Both the position numbers and the translations under genes were made by a program. This document shows, piece by piece, positions 34,501 through 46,407 of a stretch of DNA of 64,000 nucleotides. The notes under the pieces are model-generated. The model was given only the letters and a program-made list of their open reading frames with translations, had not been told where the DNA came from and made no database searches. Position 1 is the stretch's first letter; every line of letters starts with the position of its first letter. The DNA comes from Favolaschia claudopus. Taxonomy: Eukaryota; Basidiomycota; Agaricomycetes; Agaricales; Mycenaceae. Location of the stretch: assembly GCA_037176885.1 (NCBI GenBank), contig JAWWNJ010000052.1, forward strand, positions 124,001-188,000, in the 5' to 3' direction.

Positions 34501-36317
34501 TCCGTATCGAGCGGCATCTTGCTGGAACGAGACGAAATCCTTGAGGAACTCACGGGCTGGAATAAGAAAGTCGTCCCGCTGAAGCACCCTCCAGCCCACA
34601 AAATTTTCCTTGGTCACTGCGAACATTTCCCAGCATCGCGCGTACAGTTGACCATCCTTCATAAACCACCGCACGGGAATGACTGCGCTGCCATCGGCCA
34701 GGATTGCGGGTTCATGGATATAGAAATCCTTGCCTAGAATCCTGGCCATGGGTGTAATGCGATCATCCGGGAGTTCGCGAAGCCATCTCTCCCCTTGACG
34801 AGCTTCCGAGAGCTTGGGTCCACTGTCTTCGGGATAGAAATGGAGGTGAGGACGAACTTTGGGATTGGCCATCTCCTAATTCGAGTATTCAGCAACGTTA
34901 ATCAGTTTGAATTAGGTATCCTACCTGGGCAATGATTTGAGATAAGCTATTCACGTAGTATTTATGTCCCAACGCTCCGTCATATGCTATACAGTCGAAC
35001 CTCTCTTAACCCATACCTCTCGGTGGATGGCCAAGGCTATGGGTTATGAGAGGGTATGGGTTGATGGGGGCATTACATAATATTTAAATTCAATATTTTC
35101 TTTAAATAAATAGGTGTCAACACAGATTTTAAACCAAATCTACGCATGATCAGCTTACGCACTACTTTTTGCGTCTCGATGTAGATTCCCGACCAAGCCG
35201 ATGGTTCATAACCGTCGTCGGCAAGTCGTCGGACCATGATATTCGATGGATCCGCTGACATAATCCGTCAATAGCCGAGGTCCGAGGAGCCAAAATTGCC
35301 ATTTTAGGGCATGTTCACTATGGGTTTTCGACTCAAATGGCTATGGGTTATGGGTTACCGGAAAATTATGGAATTTCCCTGCAAACCACCATGGTTTTTC
35401 AAGATTTCTATGGGTTAAGAGGGGGTATGGCTTGATAGGAGTATGGGTTACGAGAGGTTCGACTGTACTATCAATCCCACAGATCTTCTGTAGAGCAAGA
35501 TTGATGGTTTGCATTGACTTGACAGACGGGACATCGTCCACATCATTGACTTTGAGAAGCCAGAGGAACAAATCGAGCTGACGGTGCGAAAAGACGGATC
35601 GTGGAAGATGCATTAGGATGTCCAGAGTACATGTCTGCAACAAATGTCAAAGAGATGAACGGGGAGGCCAAATTGTGGTACACTCACAATTTTATCTGGC
35701 CATGGGAACCAATGCTCGGAGACTGCTGCTGCGGGATCCGTCGTGCGCGCTCGCTTGCGGGGCTGCGATTGCTCGGAATTAGACCCGTTGGAACCTGGAA
35801 CTTGCTCAGGCAAGATGTACATTTGAAAACATAAAGATTTGTTACCGCTCATCGGAAGCTCTGGTTCATTTACAGTGTCTTCATCGTCCTCAGAGCGTTC
35901 ATCCTGTTCCTCATCAGACTCAGGTAGGTCATCGAGATGTTGAAGTATGGTCTCTGCGAGCGTGGCTACAGCCTGCTGGTCTGCTGATAAAGAGAGATTC
36001 CCGTCGTCGTTGGCTTCCATCAAGTGCCAGTCAATACCAAGGGATGAAGATGCCGAGTTCTCGCTTTGAGCTGAAGAAGAATATGGTGGGACAATTCCTC
36101 CTGTCATTGACGACAATAAATTCCGCAGACCATCGTTGACAATATTCTGATTCTGAACGAAGGTTTCTGACGCAGGAGTCGACGATGCAGCAAGATGACT
36201 TTCAGATGAGCGGCGGAAACGCTGAAGATTATCTTGATGGGTGACAGTGGTCTCATGGCGCGAGCAGTTGTATTCAAGCCGTTGTCGGCCGTCTTGACAG
36301 ACATTGCACAGATACAT
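31502..36317 (-). pseudogene. Plavaka-like (CACTA-related) transposase, interrupted by a MITE
   Basis: Long multi-exon gene. From the N-terminus: a zinc-finger-like start (YLCNVCQDG then CSRHETTVTH); acidic linker (ESDEEQDERSEDDED); LDLFLWLLKVNDVDDVPSVK; then, after a break at 35467-34990, MANPKVRPHLHFYPEDSG; FPIWMYCDDTSGN; a CHIGLRGKLFCRAC cysteine motif; GLDPHQDTPVEILHVILLG; a late domain with KFHIIVHLPAHIRRFGPA and ATEAFESFNAIIR; and a C-terminal DLLCTVNVQHNC segment. These blocks are typical of Plavaka transposases as I know them from mushrooms. A 478-bp MITE splits the coding sequence; across the site the frame would be continuous without it. The true start may be a small exon near 36430. 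I could not find matching terminal repeats for this element. Confidence 0.72.
34990..35467. mobile_element. Pogo/Tc1-type MITE inside the Plavaka-like transposase
   Basis: Ends TACAGTCGAACCTCTC and GAGAGGTTCGACTGTA, with TA target copies. Inner repeats contain TAACCCATA/TATGGGTTA. CAGT-GAACCTC-TTAACC ends are characteristic of pogo/Tigger-like elements. 478 bp. A 62-codon minus-strand frame inside (35073-35261) is probably non-functional. Coding sequence resumes on both sides in the same frame (…KICGIDS, then AYDGALGHKYYVN). Confidence 0.85.
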
Positions 36318-36329
36318 CTCATTGCCATT

Positions 36330-36689
36330 GTGAAGAACGCGGCGCCAAACTGGCTTTGTGAGTTAGCGGCAAGAGCGAGTCAAAACGGATTGAAGCCCGG
36401 TGACGTACTGTTGTTGTCCGGGGCCATCACTGCGGAAAACGCCGGCAAGAGGGGAGCTGAGGGGAGATGGTTTGGAAGTGGTTTTTGTGCGAGTCCTTGG
36501 TCGAGATATTGGGATTAGGCCGACGGGAGCTGAGACTTGAGCAGAGCCCTACTCTGACAATGGAATTTGCGTATTTCAAATTATTTGGCTTTTGTTTAAA
36601 ACAAGGCTAAACTAAGTCCATGATCCGGCTTAAGCAACGCATGACGATTTCTCGCAAAGCCCCGTCCATCCGAAGCTCTGGCCGTGTAG
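36330..36689. other. 5' flank of the Plavaka-like gene; no gene seen
   Basis: Probably the transposase promoter and first intron. The minus strand has an ATGGCCCCGGACAACAACA followed by a GTACGT splice donor near 36411, but its phase does not join the next exon as read. No other feature. Confidence 0.3.
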
Positions 36690-36950
36690 CTGACTGGCAC
36701 ATAATATTGTTATAGTTTTAGAAAGCAGAACCCTAGTCGCAAGGAGGATAATACTATATGATAGGCAAGATGATGTCATGTGGCGGGTATGCGTACTATG
36801 AGCTGTAATTCACTAAGCAGAGCAAGTAATATTGTTCCATCTAACAAGCAGAGCCAGTGAATTAGGCACTGAAATAATATATCCAATGGTCAGCTGGGTC
36901 TTGTCGCACAGCCAATGCAATATTATTACTAGTGTCACAATTGTGTCAGC
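36690..36950. repeat. Hairpin array, inner right part
   Basis: Same grammar as 22640-23730 in reverse orientation: cores near 36705, 36748, 36828, 36874 and 36920; AGCT at 36686, 36801 and 36891. From 36843 rightwards it is identical to the left arm; leftwards (36690-36842) it aligns only loosely with 23514-23700, for example a shared AATATTACTTGC followed by ACAGCT. It ends at the CACTA-type insertion. Confidence 0.7.
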
Positions 36951-36953
36951 TGA

Positions 36954-38086
36954 CACTGTGAGAAGTATTTGTCATGAAATTCAAGATCATTGTCTTGAAA
37001 TTCAAGATTCCTGACGTTTCGTTAGAATACACGTCATGAATTTCAAGACTGGTTTCATGATGCTCCAAAACTTCTAAAAGTTACAAGGTGTGATACCGCA
37101 CTCATATTCAACTGTGGGACCACATTACAGGTTAATGCATATAATTCTCTTTCAAAAAGTGACATAAAAATCTTGAACCTGCATTCACGACGAAACATCA
37201 CGAATTTCGGCCTCGAAAAACCAGCAAATTTTTGTTCAAGTCCTGCGGCCGAGCTGCCGAGTCAATGACGTCACTTACAGCATTGCTCCACATCCGCAGC
37301 ACACATATGCTGCGGCCGCTCTTGTCTCCCCCCACCATGACCTCCCTCCAAGTCACCATCGTAGAGCGCCGCCGTCGCCGTCACTCTCGCCAACACACTC
37401 TGCTGTAACGGACCACGCTTCCTTCCCTACGTCACCGCCCTCTAGGATCAATCCACACCGCCGTAACCGAACTAGATCTCTCTGCAGTGCGCAAGGATGC
37501 AGTGGCAGGGCAGCGTATTATTGTGAGTGATACTGCGAGAGTGCATTGCAGCTCATTAATGCGCTCTTTCCCTGTCGTGGTAACTTCGCTCTTCGATGAC
37601 GACAGAGCATTCAGTGATCTGTCTAACCCGGTGAGTTACTTCCCTTCTCTATCTACATACCTCTTTTTCATTCTCCGTAGTGTGTTTCCGAGCCACGCAA
37701 GCTGATCAAGTACGGCTGATCGTGATGGTGGCGAGATTTTGAAGGTCAGAGTATTATACTAGTAGTACTGCAACTGTATTGTCCAGTACTTGAAATATAT
37801 CCTGTTTTATACCTCTTCCATGGAGTTTGATAAGGAGTAAGGCGTCGGGATAGCTGGCTACCTTGGTTGTACTTCCGGACGAATCATTGCGAAGATCATG
37901 ACAAAATGTCATGAAAAAACGTTAGGAACGGGCCCACAGTCGTTAGGAATTTCAGGACCCCGGATCATAACGTTTCGTCATGAAATCCGACAAAAGATCA
38001 TGAAATTCAACACAAATGACGACGAAATACCTAACACAAGGTCCTGAACAACATCATGAATTTCAAAACCTTCCCTCTGCACAGTG
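36954..38086. mobile_element. Non-autonomous CACTA/EnSpm-type element present only in the right arm
   Basis: Ends CACTGTG and CACAGTG with a 3-bp direct repeat TGA at 36951-36953 and 38087-38089. The left arm has the empty site at 23403-23405. CACTG/A ends and 3-bp targets define CACTA transposons. Both ends carry subterminal repeats of TCATGAAATTC (about eight visible within 250 bp of either end, some inverted), also typical. 1,133 bp, no transposase. A Plavaka-like gene 0.6 kb away might mobilise it; this is inference. Confidence 0.9.
37330..37710 (+). pseudogene. Possible captured gene fragment inside the CACTA-type element
   Basis: Unlike the AT-rich ends, the interior is GC-richer and gene-like: an ATGACCTCCCTCCAAG start context, an open stretch reading TARVHCSSLMRSFPVVVTSL, and a GTGAGT…GTAG interval (37631-37680) resembling an intron. 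Frames are not continuous, so a captured and decayed host fragment is possible. Product unknown. Confidence 0.3.
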
Positions 38087-38089
38087 TGA

Positions 38090-38855
38090 ACAGTGGCCCC
38101 CAGATTGAATGATATTGTCTGTTTCGGAAGCTGGAACCAGCTATGTAAGGAAGATAATATTATTATAGGTGCCAGTTCTTTGATAGCTGTATCCTGGGTC
38201 ACAGGTACAAAAATATTTGTTTCCTCCACCAGCTCATCGCTAGTCAGACAGGCAACAAATATTCTTCTTGGCAATGAGCTCTTGCTCAAGATTTAGCCGC
38301 AATAATAATATTGGGCTCTACAGGGTCCATCAGCTGACTCCAAGGGACTAGGGCCAATGTTATTATTCACTTGGACAGCTGATACCATCTGTCAAGGCAA
38401 GATGTTTTCTGTGTTGCTGAACAGCTCAGACCAGTCATTCAGGTGAACAAGTATTATTGCTTTCAACCTCAATAACTAGCTGAGTGCTAACAACCTAGGC
38501 GAATTAATATTATACTAGCTATAATGGGCTGTGAGCTGTTAGCTACTCAGCTGGCCAAGAAATATTATTGTATTGCATCAAGTTGATCAGCTAGATGCTA
38601 AGGTTCCAAGGAATTAATATTTCAACACCTCCACTGGGCAGTCAGCTGTCACCTGAACGGCTTGGAAAGAAATAATTTTTTGTCTAGTGTAAGGTGAGCA
38701 GTCCTTTGTTGTGTAGGCATAATAATATTATATATCACCGGAGCCTAGCATCTGGAGGCATTATTCTTTTAGAAACCACCCTCCCTTACTGCGCAAATAG
38801 ACTGTCAGCTCGTACATAGAAATCAGGCACTATAATATTATAACTCCCCAGAGAA
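38090..38855. repeat. Hairpin array, right arm copy
   Basis: Mirror of 22640-23402, including the AGCTGG-AA-CCAGCT dyad and the AATATTTGTT/AACAAATATT pair. One or two substitutions separate it from the left copy (for example near 38117). Confidence 0.8.
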
Positions 38856-38868
38856 AAAAATATTGTCA

Positions 38869-39568
38869 CCCTAGACACTAGGCCTCAGCTGTGAATCCGG
38901 CGGATTTCGGGTGTCGCAAAAATCGAAAGTTAGAGATAAGAGATTATAACCACTGACAGCCGATATAACCGGTTATAGCAAGGTTATAGTGAGGTTATAA
39001 CCCAGCTGATAACAGCTTATACCTCAGGCGCATCCTAATGGCTCTGGATCCATTCTGCAATCCAGACTACCTACCTCCCTCATCGTACAGATTACGAACA
39101 AAAGATTTGATTTTGAGCCGTGCGTGGTTGGTGTGTGGAGCCTCAAGGCAAATAAAATGACATCATGTATAGTAACGGCATATATGGCTCAGACTAACCT
39201 TTTCTCCAATGGCTCCTTGGTGGAGGGGTAATGGTGTATGCTTTCACTGCGCATGAGACGGTCGGCAGTTCAAATCCCCCCGCGTGCAACCGCCTCACAC
39301 CGCTTCACGCCCCCGCGGTAGCGTGAGTGTCGGGATGCGGCGGGGTTGACAGAAAAGAGTTTTTTCAATGCCCTCGCCCTCACCTTTATAATTGACTATA
39401 ATGCTATAAGGCTGTAAGTCCTTATAATGCTATCTTAGCTTTATACCCCACCGCCCAGATTATAGACTTATAACTGGTTATAACCTGATATAACCCCATT
39501 TCGATTTTTGCGATAGGGAACCCTATCATCTAGCCATTAATCATTTGTAGGGGACCTGCTATCTAGGG
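38869..39568. mobile_element. Putative non-autonomous element with tRNA-like core (right copy)
   Basis: Mirror of 21924-22623, with the same edge and subterminal inverted repeats and TTATAACC palindromes. Confidence 0.55.
39210..39290 (+). other. tRNA-Glu-like sequence (right copy)
   Basis: Mirror of 22202-22282. Reads 5' to 3' on the plus strand: GTAATGGTGTATGC, Glu-type loop CTTTCAC, B-box GCAGTTCAAATCC. Imperfect arms. Confidence 0.45.
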
Positions 39569-41449
39569 CATTATGGACTGTATATTGTGTGCAAACACTA
39601 TGCGTAAATCTTCCAAACCAAACCATTCCCAAATCCGTAGCTCTATGCAAAACTGGAATTTTCCATCTTCATTGCCCATTCTGCGGAATCTCGCTTCACA
39701 TCAGCATAGGAGCGTATCAGGTCGAGACGGTTAATCCTCCGACTTCGAAATCTACATGCTTATTGTTTCGGACGCCAAACACTTCTGGTCTGTACATCTG
39801 ATTGCAGTGTGTACTCGCGGAATTTTCTATGCCCACTCTGGCAACGCTTCACGATCTCCAGTCCCTCGAATTCAGACTTCAACAGGGTTGACATCTTGAG
39901 TACCTTTGTCGGGTTGGCCTTCGCGCCTATGTTCAGGAGAGGCTCGCATTCTTTGTGTTCCAAATCCCACTTTATTTTGTACATTTTCGGTCTCTACACC
40001 TCCTCTACATTCGTTCAAAGTGCTAGATTGTTTCTCGCTAACCATGCTTCGATCTTCTTTCACTGACCTTTCTATCAACCTTGAGAATGTGCACTTAGTT
40101 TGTCGCAAATTTATTTATCTTGTTATCGGGCCTGGGGCGCAATAAGCACAATAGCCGTCCTATATTGCCCGATAACCGCCCGACAGTGCCCGATCGGGAT
40201 GCTATCAGGACGCTATCAGGACACTATAGGGTACGATGGGGTGTTCCGCGAACATAAGTAATTTGGTGAACTTGTAATCGACATTTGGATGCCCTACCTG
40301 CAAGCTTTGACTGAATGTTTCACTGCTTCCAAAAAGCCGACTCCTTCCGTTCAGAAATCGGACGTTGCTTGCGGTGCTTTATATTCATTCGAGTAATTGC
40401 AGTGAATGGCGAGGGCAGTGGTGGGGACGAGAATGAGGATCAGAATGTAAGCGAGCGTCTATAGATCCTTGAGAACGACTATCTTCTCATCGACTCGGCA
40501 GAAGGTCTGAGTAGCGAGACTAGCGTGAAGACAACGCTTCGCCGCAGTAACCAGTCAATGTTATAAATACCTTGCAAATTTTTTGCCGTGGCGAAATCTT
40601 CAGCGCTACTGATCTTCGCCAGCTTGCAATAACATCGAGATGGTACGGGCAGGAACTCGGCAAAATTTGGGAGGACGAGGAAGGAAAAACAAATATATTT
40701 CAAAGATACTGCTACACTCATTTCTTCAGTGCCTTGTTGCTTCGAGGGGCCGGCGCCGACGATGGTTCCACTGTTTGATTTGGCGAAGGCAGTTGCCAAA
40801 AAGCTGGTGGTAATTTCCGTCTACCTCCTTGGTCATTTCCTCCCTCTCCAAAGTAGCTGCGATGCATTCGGGGCTCAATCTCGTCGAGTCAATCAACGGG
40901 GACATCACTCCCAACTCATGCATCATGCATATGCTAGCGCAGTTTCTGTTAGGGGGGGTTGCAGGGTGGGCAGCACATTGGACGGCGTGCGCGCGCAAGT
41001 GTAATCTAATGGATCAGCAAGCAAAAAGTAGGAAGAGCAGTGTATCGACGCACCTAAATGTAGTCCAGGAGCCCAGTAAAACCTCTTCCTTGCCCTCCTT
41101 ATAGTCATCCGAGACTGCACTTCGCCTGGTAACGGTCCCCTTGGTCTGAGTTGGGATCAACGCGGTTAGAGGCGGGCAGACATTGCGCGGACACGAATTT
41201 TTTGGAGGTGATGCGACAGGCGAGTGCTTCAAGTTGGAAAGGGACCCGGATTTTCCGGTTCAGAGTCGCAGACATGGGTGGTTCATGAAGAGGGGCAACG
41301 TGCGAATGGACGCGGGGGGTGCCATGGAAGTGAGAGAGACGTTGGAGAGACGAGGAGGTCATGACGACCAAGGCGAGTGTCATTTGTTTGGCAATGCTTG
41401 GCTGTGGAGCCAACCCAATATGTTGGAGTTCGTTCCACAACTATTTAAT
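39569..41449. other. Unresolved region (right copy)
   Basis: Mirror of 20045-21923. One run of A/T is 6 here and 5 in the left arm (near 40578), and one G run is 6 versus 5 (near 41320). Nothing recognised. Confidence 0.3.
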
Positions 41450-41519
41450 GCGCGCGTGGGGCAGTGGTAAGGCCCTCAAATTAGTGATTCTCCACGTCGG
41501 TTCGACTCCAGCTACTAAC
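41450..41519 (+). other. tRNA-like sequence upstream of the LINE (right copy)
   Basis: Mirror of 19975-20044; ends 90 bp before the LINE start codon, same strand. Confidence 0.5.
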
Positions 41520-41608
41520 AACTTAGTCACCCTTTAAAATTGAATTGAAAATTGAACAGCATTAACACAAGTCCATTACATCCATTACAAAAATGAAACA
41601 GTACCACA

Positions 41609-43843
41609 GTGCCATTACAACAGCAGGTAGCAAATGAAGTAAATAATTCTTTTACATTTTCATTATTTTGTGCGTCATTTCTGAATCGGAAACGTCGAGC
41701 TCAACAAGAATCAAAAAACCGAATAGCAAGGAATACTCGGGCTCAACTCAAACTTGCTGCCCTAAATATTAAAGGACGAGTATATTCACAAGATGGAACC
41801 AGCAAATGGCCGGAGGTAAGCAGAATAATGTATGACGAACGGATAGGAGTGCTAGCTGTGGGGGAATCCCACCTCTCCTCAGAGCAGGCGGCCGAGGTAG
41901 AAGCCGATTTAGCCTGTAAAAGATTGAAACTATTCACCTCTATAGATCCGGACCACCCAAATTCCGGTGGAATCACGATTGTATTAAATAAAGACTTTAC
42001 CAACATCGATGGAGTTGAAACTTGGGAACTCATTAAAGGCAGGGCCCTGCTCGCGAGACTCCCATGGCATGGTAAACGTGTTCTCACCGTCTTAGCGATT
42101 TATGCGCCGGCGGATTCAATGGCAAAGAATAAGGAATTCTGGCAAGAACTGTATAACCTCTTTGTGACGACAAATCTGCCAGTCCCCGATATATTTCTGG
42201 GAGATATGAATATAGTTGAAGACGTGATAGACCGCTTCCCCCATCATATGGACGATGCAGAAGCAGTGAGCGCCCTTGCGTCCTTCAAATACATTTTAGG
42301 CATGAAAGATGGGTGGCGACAAGTGAACCCAGATGAATGCGAATATACATTTACTCATAACTCCGGCTCGCACTCAAGAATTGACCGGGTCCACGTTTCG
42401 ACAGATCTCTTCAAAGTCTGCCGAAGCTGGGAAATCTCAAACGCACCTGGCCCACTCACGGACCATAAGATGGTCTCTGTACCCATCCACGCTCTCGGAG
42501 CGCCATACGTAGGGACAGGCCGGTACGCAATCCCTTTGTTCTTGATGAAAGACAAAAAACTCCTCGAATACGCAGTATCGGAGGGGAGGAAAATACAGGA
42601 AGAGAGTGCCGATGTACAAGTGCTCCACAGCGAATACAAGTCAAAAATACTAAGTTTTGCGAGAGACAGAGCTAAGGAGGCTATTGGGGCACTGAAACAG
42701 AAAAAAATCAAGTTAGAGGCAGACCAAAAAAAGGTACTGAACACCCCAACAGTCGGAGCGGCGAATGCTACGGTGGATCAGAAAGCGCGAGCGAAAGAGG
42801 CAGCGCGCATACAGAAAGAAATTAACGGCATTGTGCATACTCTACGGAAACGCAACCGAATGGCGACAAAGATCCGTTACATTACTGAGATCAACCAATT
42901 TTCGGTGCGAGTAAATAAAGACACCAAACCTCGCGACACAATGTACGTGCTCCAGAGGACCGACATAACTCCCCCGAAGCATTGTAAACGCTCCGACGAG
43001 ATGGCTGAACTGGCAAGAAATTATCATAACGATCTCCAAGTTGATCCCACGGAGGAAAACTTACCCCTGAAGGACACACACATAGAAGAAGTCCTAGCCT
43101 CTGTAGATAGATTACCAACGGAGAATATGGCTACCCTGGGCAAGAGAATCGAACAAGCCGAGATTATCCGCTCCCTAAAGGCCTCCGCCAAACGCAAGGC
43201 GCCTGGTGTCGACGGGATTCCAACGGAATTCTGGATTGAACTCCATGAACTTTTCCTCAAAGCCCAGAGGGCGGAAAATGCACAAACGAGGAATCCGGGA
43301 GTCCCCACGACGGTCCCGGTAAAATTCGATGTGATCAAGTTACTCTGCGAAGTTTTCAACTCCATAGAGGAGAAAGGAGTCACGCCGGGTACGCATTTCA
43401 CCAAAGGATGGATGTGCCCTATCTTCAAGGAAAAGGATATCACGGACATAGCAAACTATCGGCCAATAACGGTCCTCAACACGGAATACAAAATTATGAC
43501 AAAAGCACTCACCTTTAGACTGGCCGAGGTCGCGCCGTCCTTGATACATGTCAACCAAGCCGGATCTATGAAAGGGCGAAAGATCGCCGACCAGATCTTC
43601 CTGACGACTGAGATGGTGGAATACACCGAAGAAGAACTGCAAAATGGAGTCATCCTCGCTCTCGATCAGGAGAAAGCATATGATAAGACCTCCCACCGAT
43701 ACCTGTGGCAAGTTATGAGACATAACGGTCTACCGGAACATTTTATACGCACCGTACAGCACCTATATCGCGACGCTGAGACTTCAGTTGTGATTAATGG
43801 GGAAATAAGTACTCCCTTTCGAGCAACGCGCGGCGTGAGACAA
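41609..43843 (+). pseudogene. LINE ORF, 3'-truncated (right copy)
   Basis: Mirror of the left LINE: endonuclease domain then reverse transcriptase through motif A (LDQEKAYDK), lost after GVRQ. It carries NTEYK and QAGSMKGRK where the left copy has NTDYK and QAGFMKGRK. The Phe-to-Ser change is at a normally conserved Gly-Phe, so the left copy is closer to the family pattern. Frame open to the junction with the Gypsy relic. Confidence 0.88.
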
Positions 43844-46407
43844 GAGCGTGAAGTCATACTCGGATAGCTCCACTATCCATCGCGCCTGCCGTCTGTTCAG
43901 CTTCTGTGGCTTACGGAAGTATTGGAGGTTCTGGTGATCCGTCAGAATCTCAAATGTTTCCCGAGCGCCCATTAAGAGCTGTCGGTATGTACTCTTCCAA
44001 CGCGAGCATTATTGCGAGCATCTCTTTGTCATAGATCTCGTAATTCCGCTCGGTCTCGTTTAGTCCATGCGACTGAAACGCCACAGATCTCCACACACCC
44101 TCCTGCTCCTGACTGAGGACGGCACCCGTCGCTCCGTCTGACGCGTCTGCCTTTAGACGGAATTTCCCATCGTCCGTTGGCAACGCCAACACCACGTCAT
44201 CTGCAATACGGTCCTTCAGCGCCTCGAAGGCCGCCTTCTGCTCCGGTCCCCAGGACCATCCTCCCTTTCCGGTTAACTTAGTTAACGGTTTGGCGGCTTC
44301 GCTGAAGGCGCGCACAAACCGGCGGTAGAAGTTCACAAATCCCAAGAATGCTTGAACCTGTTTCACGTTCTTTGGTTCTGGCCACTCCATGATCCCGCTG
44401 GATCCATCCGCATGGAATTGTGGGAAATAATCACACCGAGGTACTCTATCTCTGTTTTTTTAAAATCGCATTTTTCTGGTTTTAAATATAATTTATGTTT
44501 TTGGAGAGTTTCCAGTACTCTTTTTGTGATTATGCGGTGCTCCTCTAGAGTATCGGTGAAAATTAAAATATCATCGAGGTAGACTACCACATGACCCTCA
44601 TTGATGAGATCTCTAAGGATGTCGTTCATCATGGTTTGGAACGTGGCGGGTGAGTTAGTCAGCCCGAAGAACATCACGAGCGGCTCAAATAGCCCTCGGT
44701 TGGTGCGGAATGCCGCTTTCCACTCGTCACCCTCTCTGATGCGGACATTGTTATATCCCCAGCGTATGTCTAGCTTAGAGAATATCTTTGCCCCTCGGAG
44801 CTTATTGAGTAGCTCCGATATCAGTGGGAGAGGATACCGGTTTTTGACGGTCATCTCGTTCAACTTACGGTAGTCCTGTACCGGTCGAAGGGATCCGTCC
44901 TTCTTTTTGACGAAGAAGAACGCCGACGCCATCGGCGATTTCGAGGGTTGGATCCGGCCGCTTTTCAGATTTTCCTCCAGAAAATCATTCAACTCGCTCG
45001 GCGACAAAGGATATATTTTGCAATCAACAGCTTTTGCCCCCGGCTTAAGCTCGATTGCGTGGTCCCACGGTCTCCGTTCCGGCAGAGAATCGAAGGACTC
45101 CTTTGCAAACACCTTGACAAACTCCCTGTATTGCTCAGGAATCTTGTCTTCGGTCATCCGCTCCTTTTGCGCCAGTGCTTCCTCCGCCATCTGCTGTGCC
45201 GACCTTGTGCACGCAGATCAATTGCTTCGGCAAAGTCAATCAACAATATTGACTCGCCCTCTTCCACAGCCTCCTCCTTGCCGACTCCGGTTCGGCTCTC
45301 CGTGCCCTTCATATTGCACTCCTCTGGGCATCGGCTGAAGGTTATCCGTTGGTCGCGCCAGTCGACCTCAGGGTTGTGTTTAAATAACCAATCATACCCG
45401 ATGAATATGTACGCGGGCCTTGCCAAGTCCCGTTACGAGGAATCTCTGTCGCTCAGCATGGGAACCGACAGTCATGATCAACTCTACGTAATGAGTGATC
45501 TTTCCTTTTGAATTCTCGGTCCCGTCCGCGTTGCGTGCAATAATATGAGCATCAAGCTCCTTCATTTCATAGCCCTCAGCTTTTGCATAGTCCCGGTCTA
45601 TGCAGGTTGCTGTGCATCCGTTGTCCAGAAGAGCGCGAATTGATCGCCTTTTCCCGGTGTCCAGGGCTTCTAGGCTGATGGGTACCAGCATCTCATGGTG
45701 CACCCGTTGCTTTTGGAACTCCCGCAGTTCCTCCTGCAACCGGCCCTCAGAGATTCCCATGGCCTTCCGCGCGCTCCAGCGTGCCGCCTCCTTCCGCTTG
45801 AGGCCGAGTAACACCCTCGTGTGCTGCTCCTTTGGCGCTTCACCCTCCTTTGTTGAGGGTTGAGCCATCGAGTCGGCTTCGACTCCCTTTTTGGTTTCGT
45901 CCGCGTTTTTATCACTGGTTTTGGTTCCAGGGGCCTTTTTAAAAGCGCTCCAGCGCTTGTTCGCTTCATCCATCCTACGATTCTTAATATGACGTTTACG
46001 ATTAATATTCTCCAAAATGCGTATTTTCTGTGGGTTTTCAACACTAACTACCGTTTCGTTTATAACCGGTAAACTAGCTTTTTCTATATAATTTGCATCG
46101 GAGTCTAAAATCGTATATTGTCCATACTTTGTATCGAGTTTGAAGGGAGCCTCCTTCACAACTGCAGGCGCCGGCCTGGCCTCGGCCGAGCGCCTCTTCA
46201 AAAATCCTCCTTCAATTTACGGAGGTGAACCCACTCCTCCTCGGAGATGTCCTCGGCCTTCAACTGCCGAAGACCGAAGCTCTTGGGAGTGTGAAGCCTA
46301 CGTGCTTCGGTTCGGGGGCTTCTCGTCCTTCTGAAGACTCGGTTACTGGTTTGGCGGTTATCGGGCGCTAACCAGGCGCTGTGACCCTTCCGCAGGAGCC
46401 TTGTCAC
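43841..46407 (-). pseudogene. Ty3/Gypsy gag-pol relic (right copy)
   Basis: Mirror of 15087-17653, with the same frame breaks. Small substitutions only (for example Leu to Pro in YPLSPSEL). Integrase absent; fused to the LINE at 43841-43843. Confidence 0.88.
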
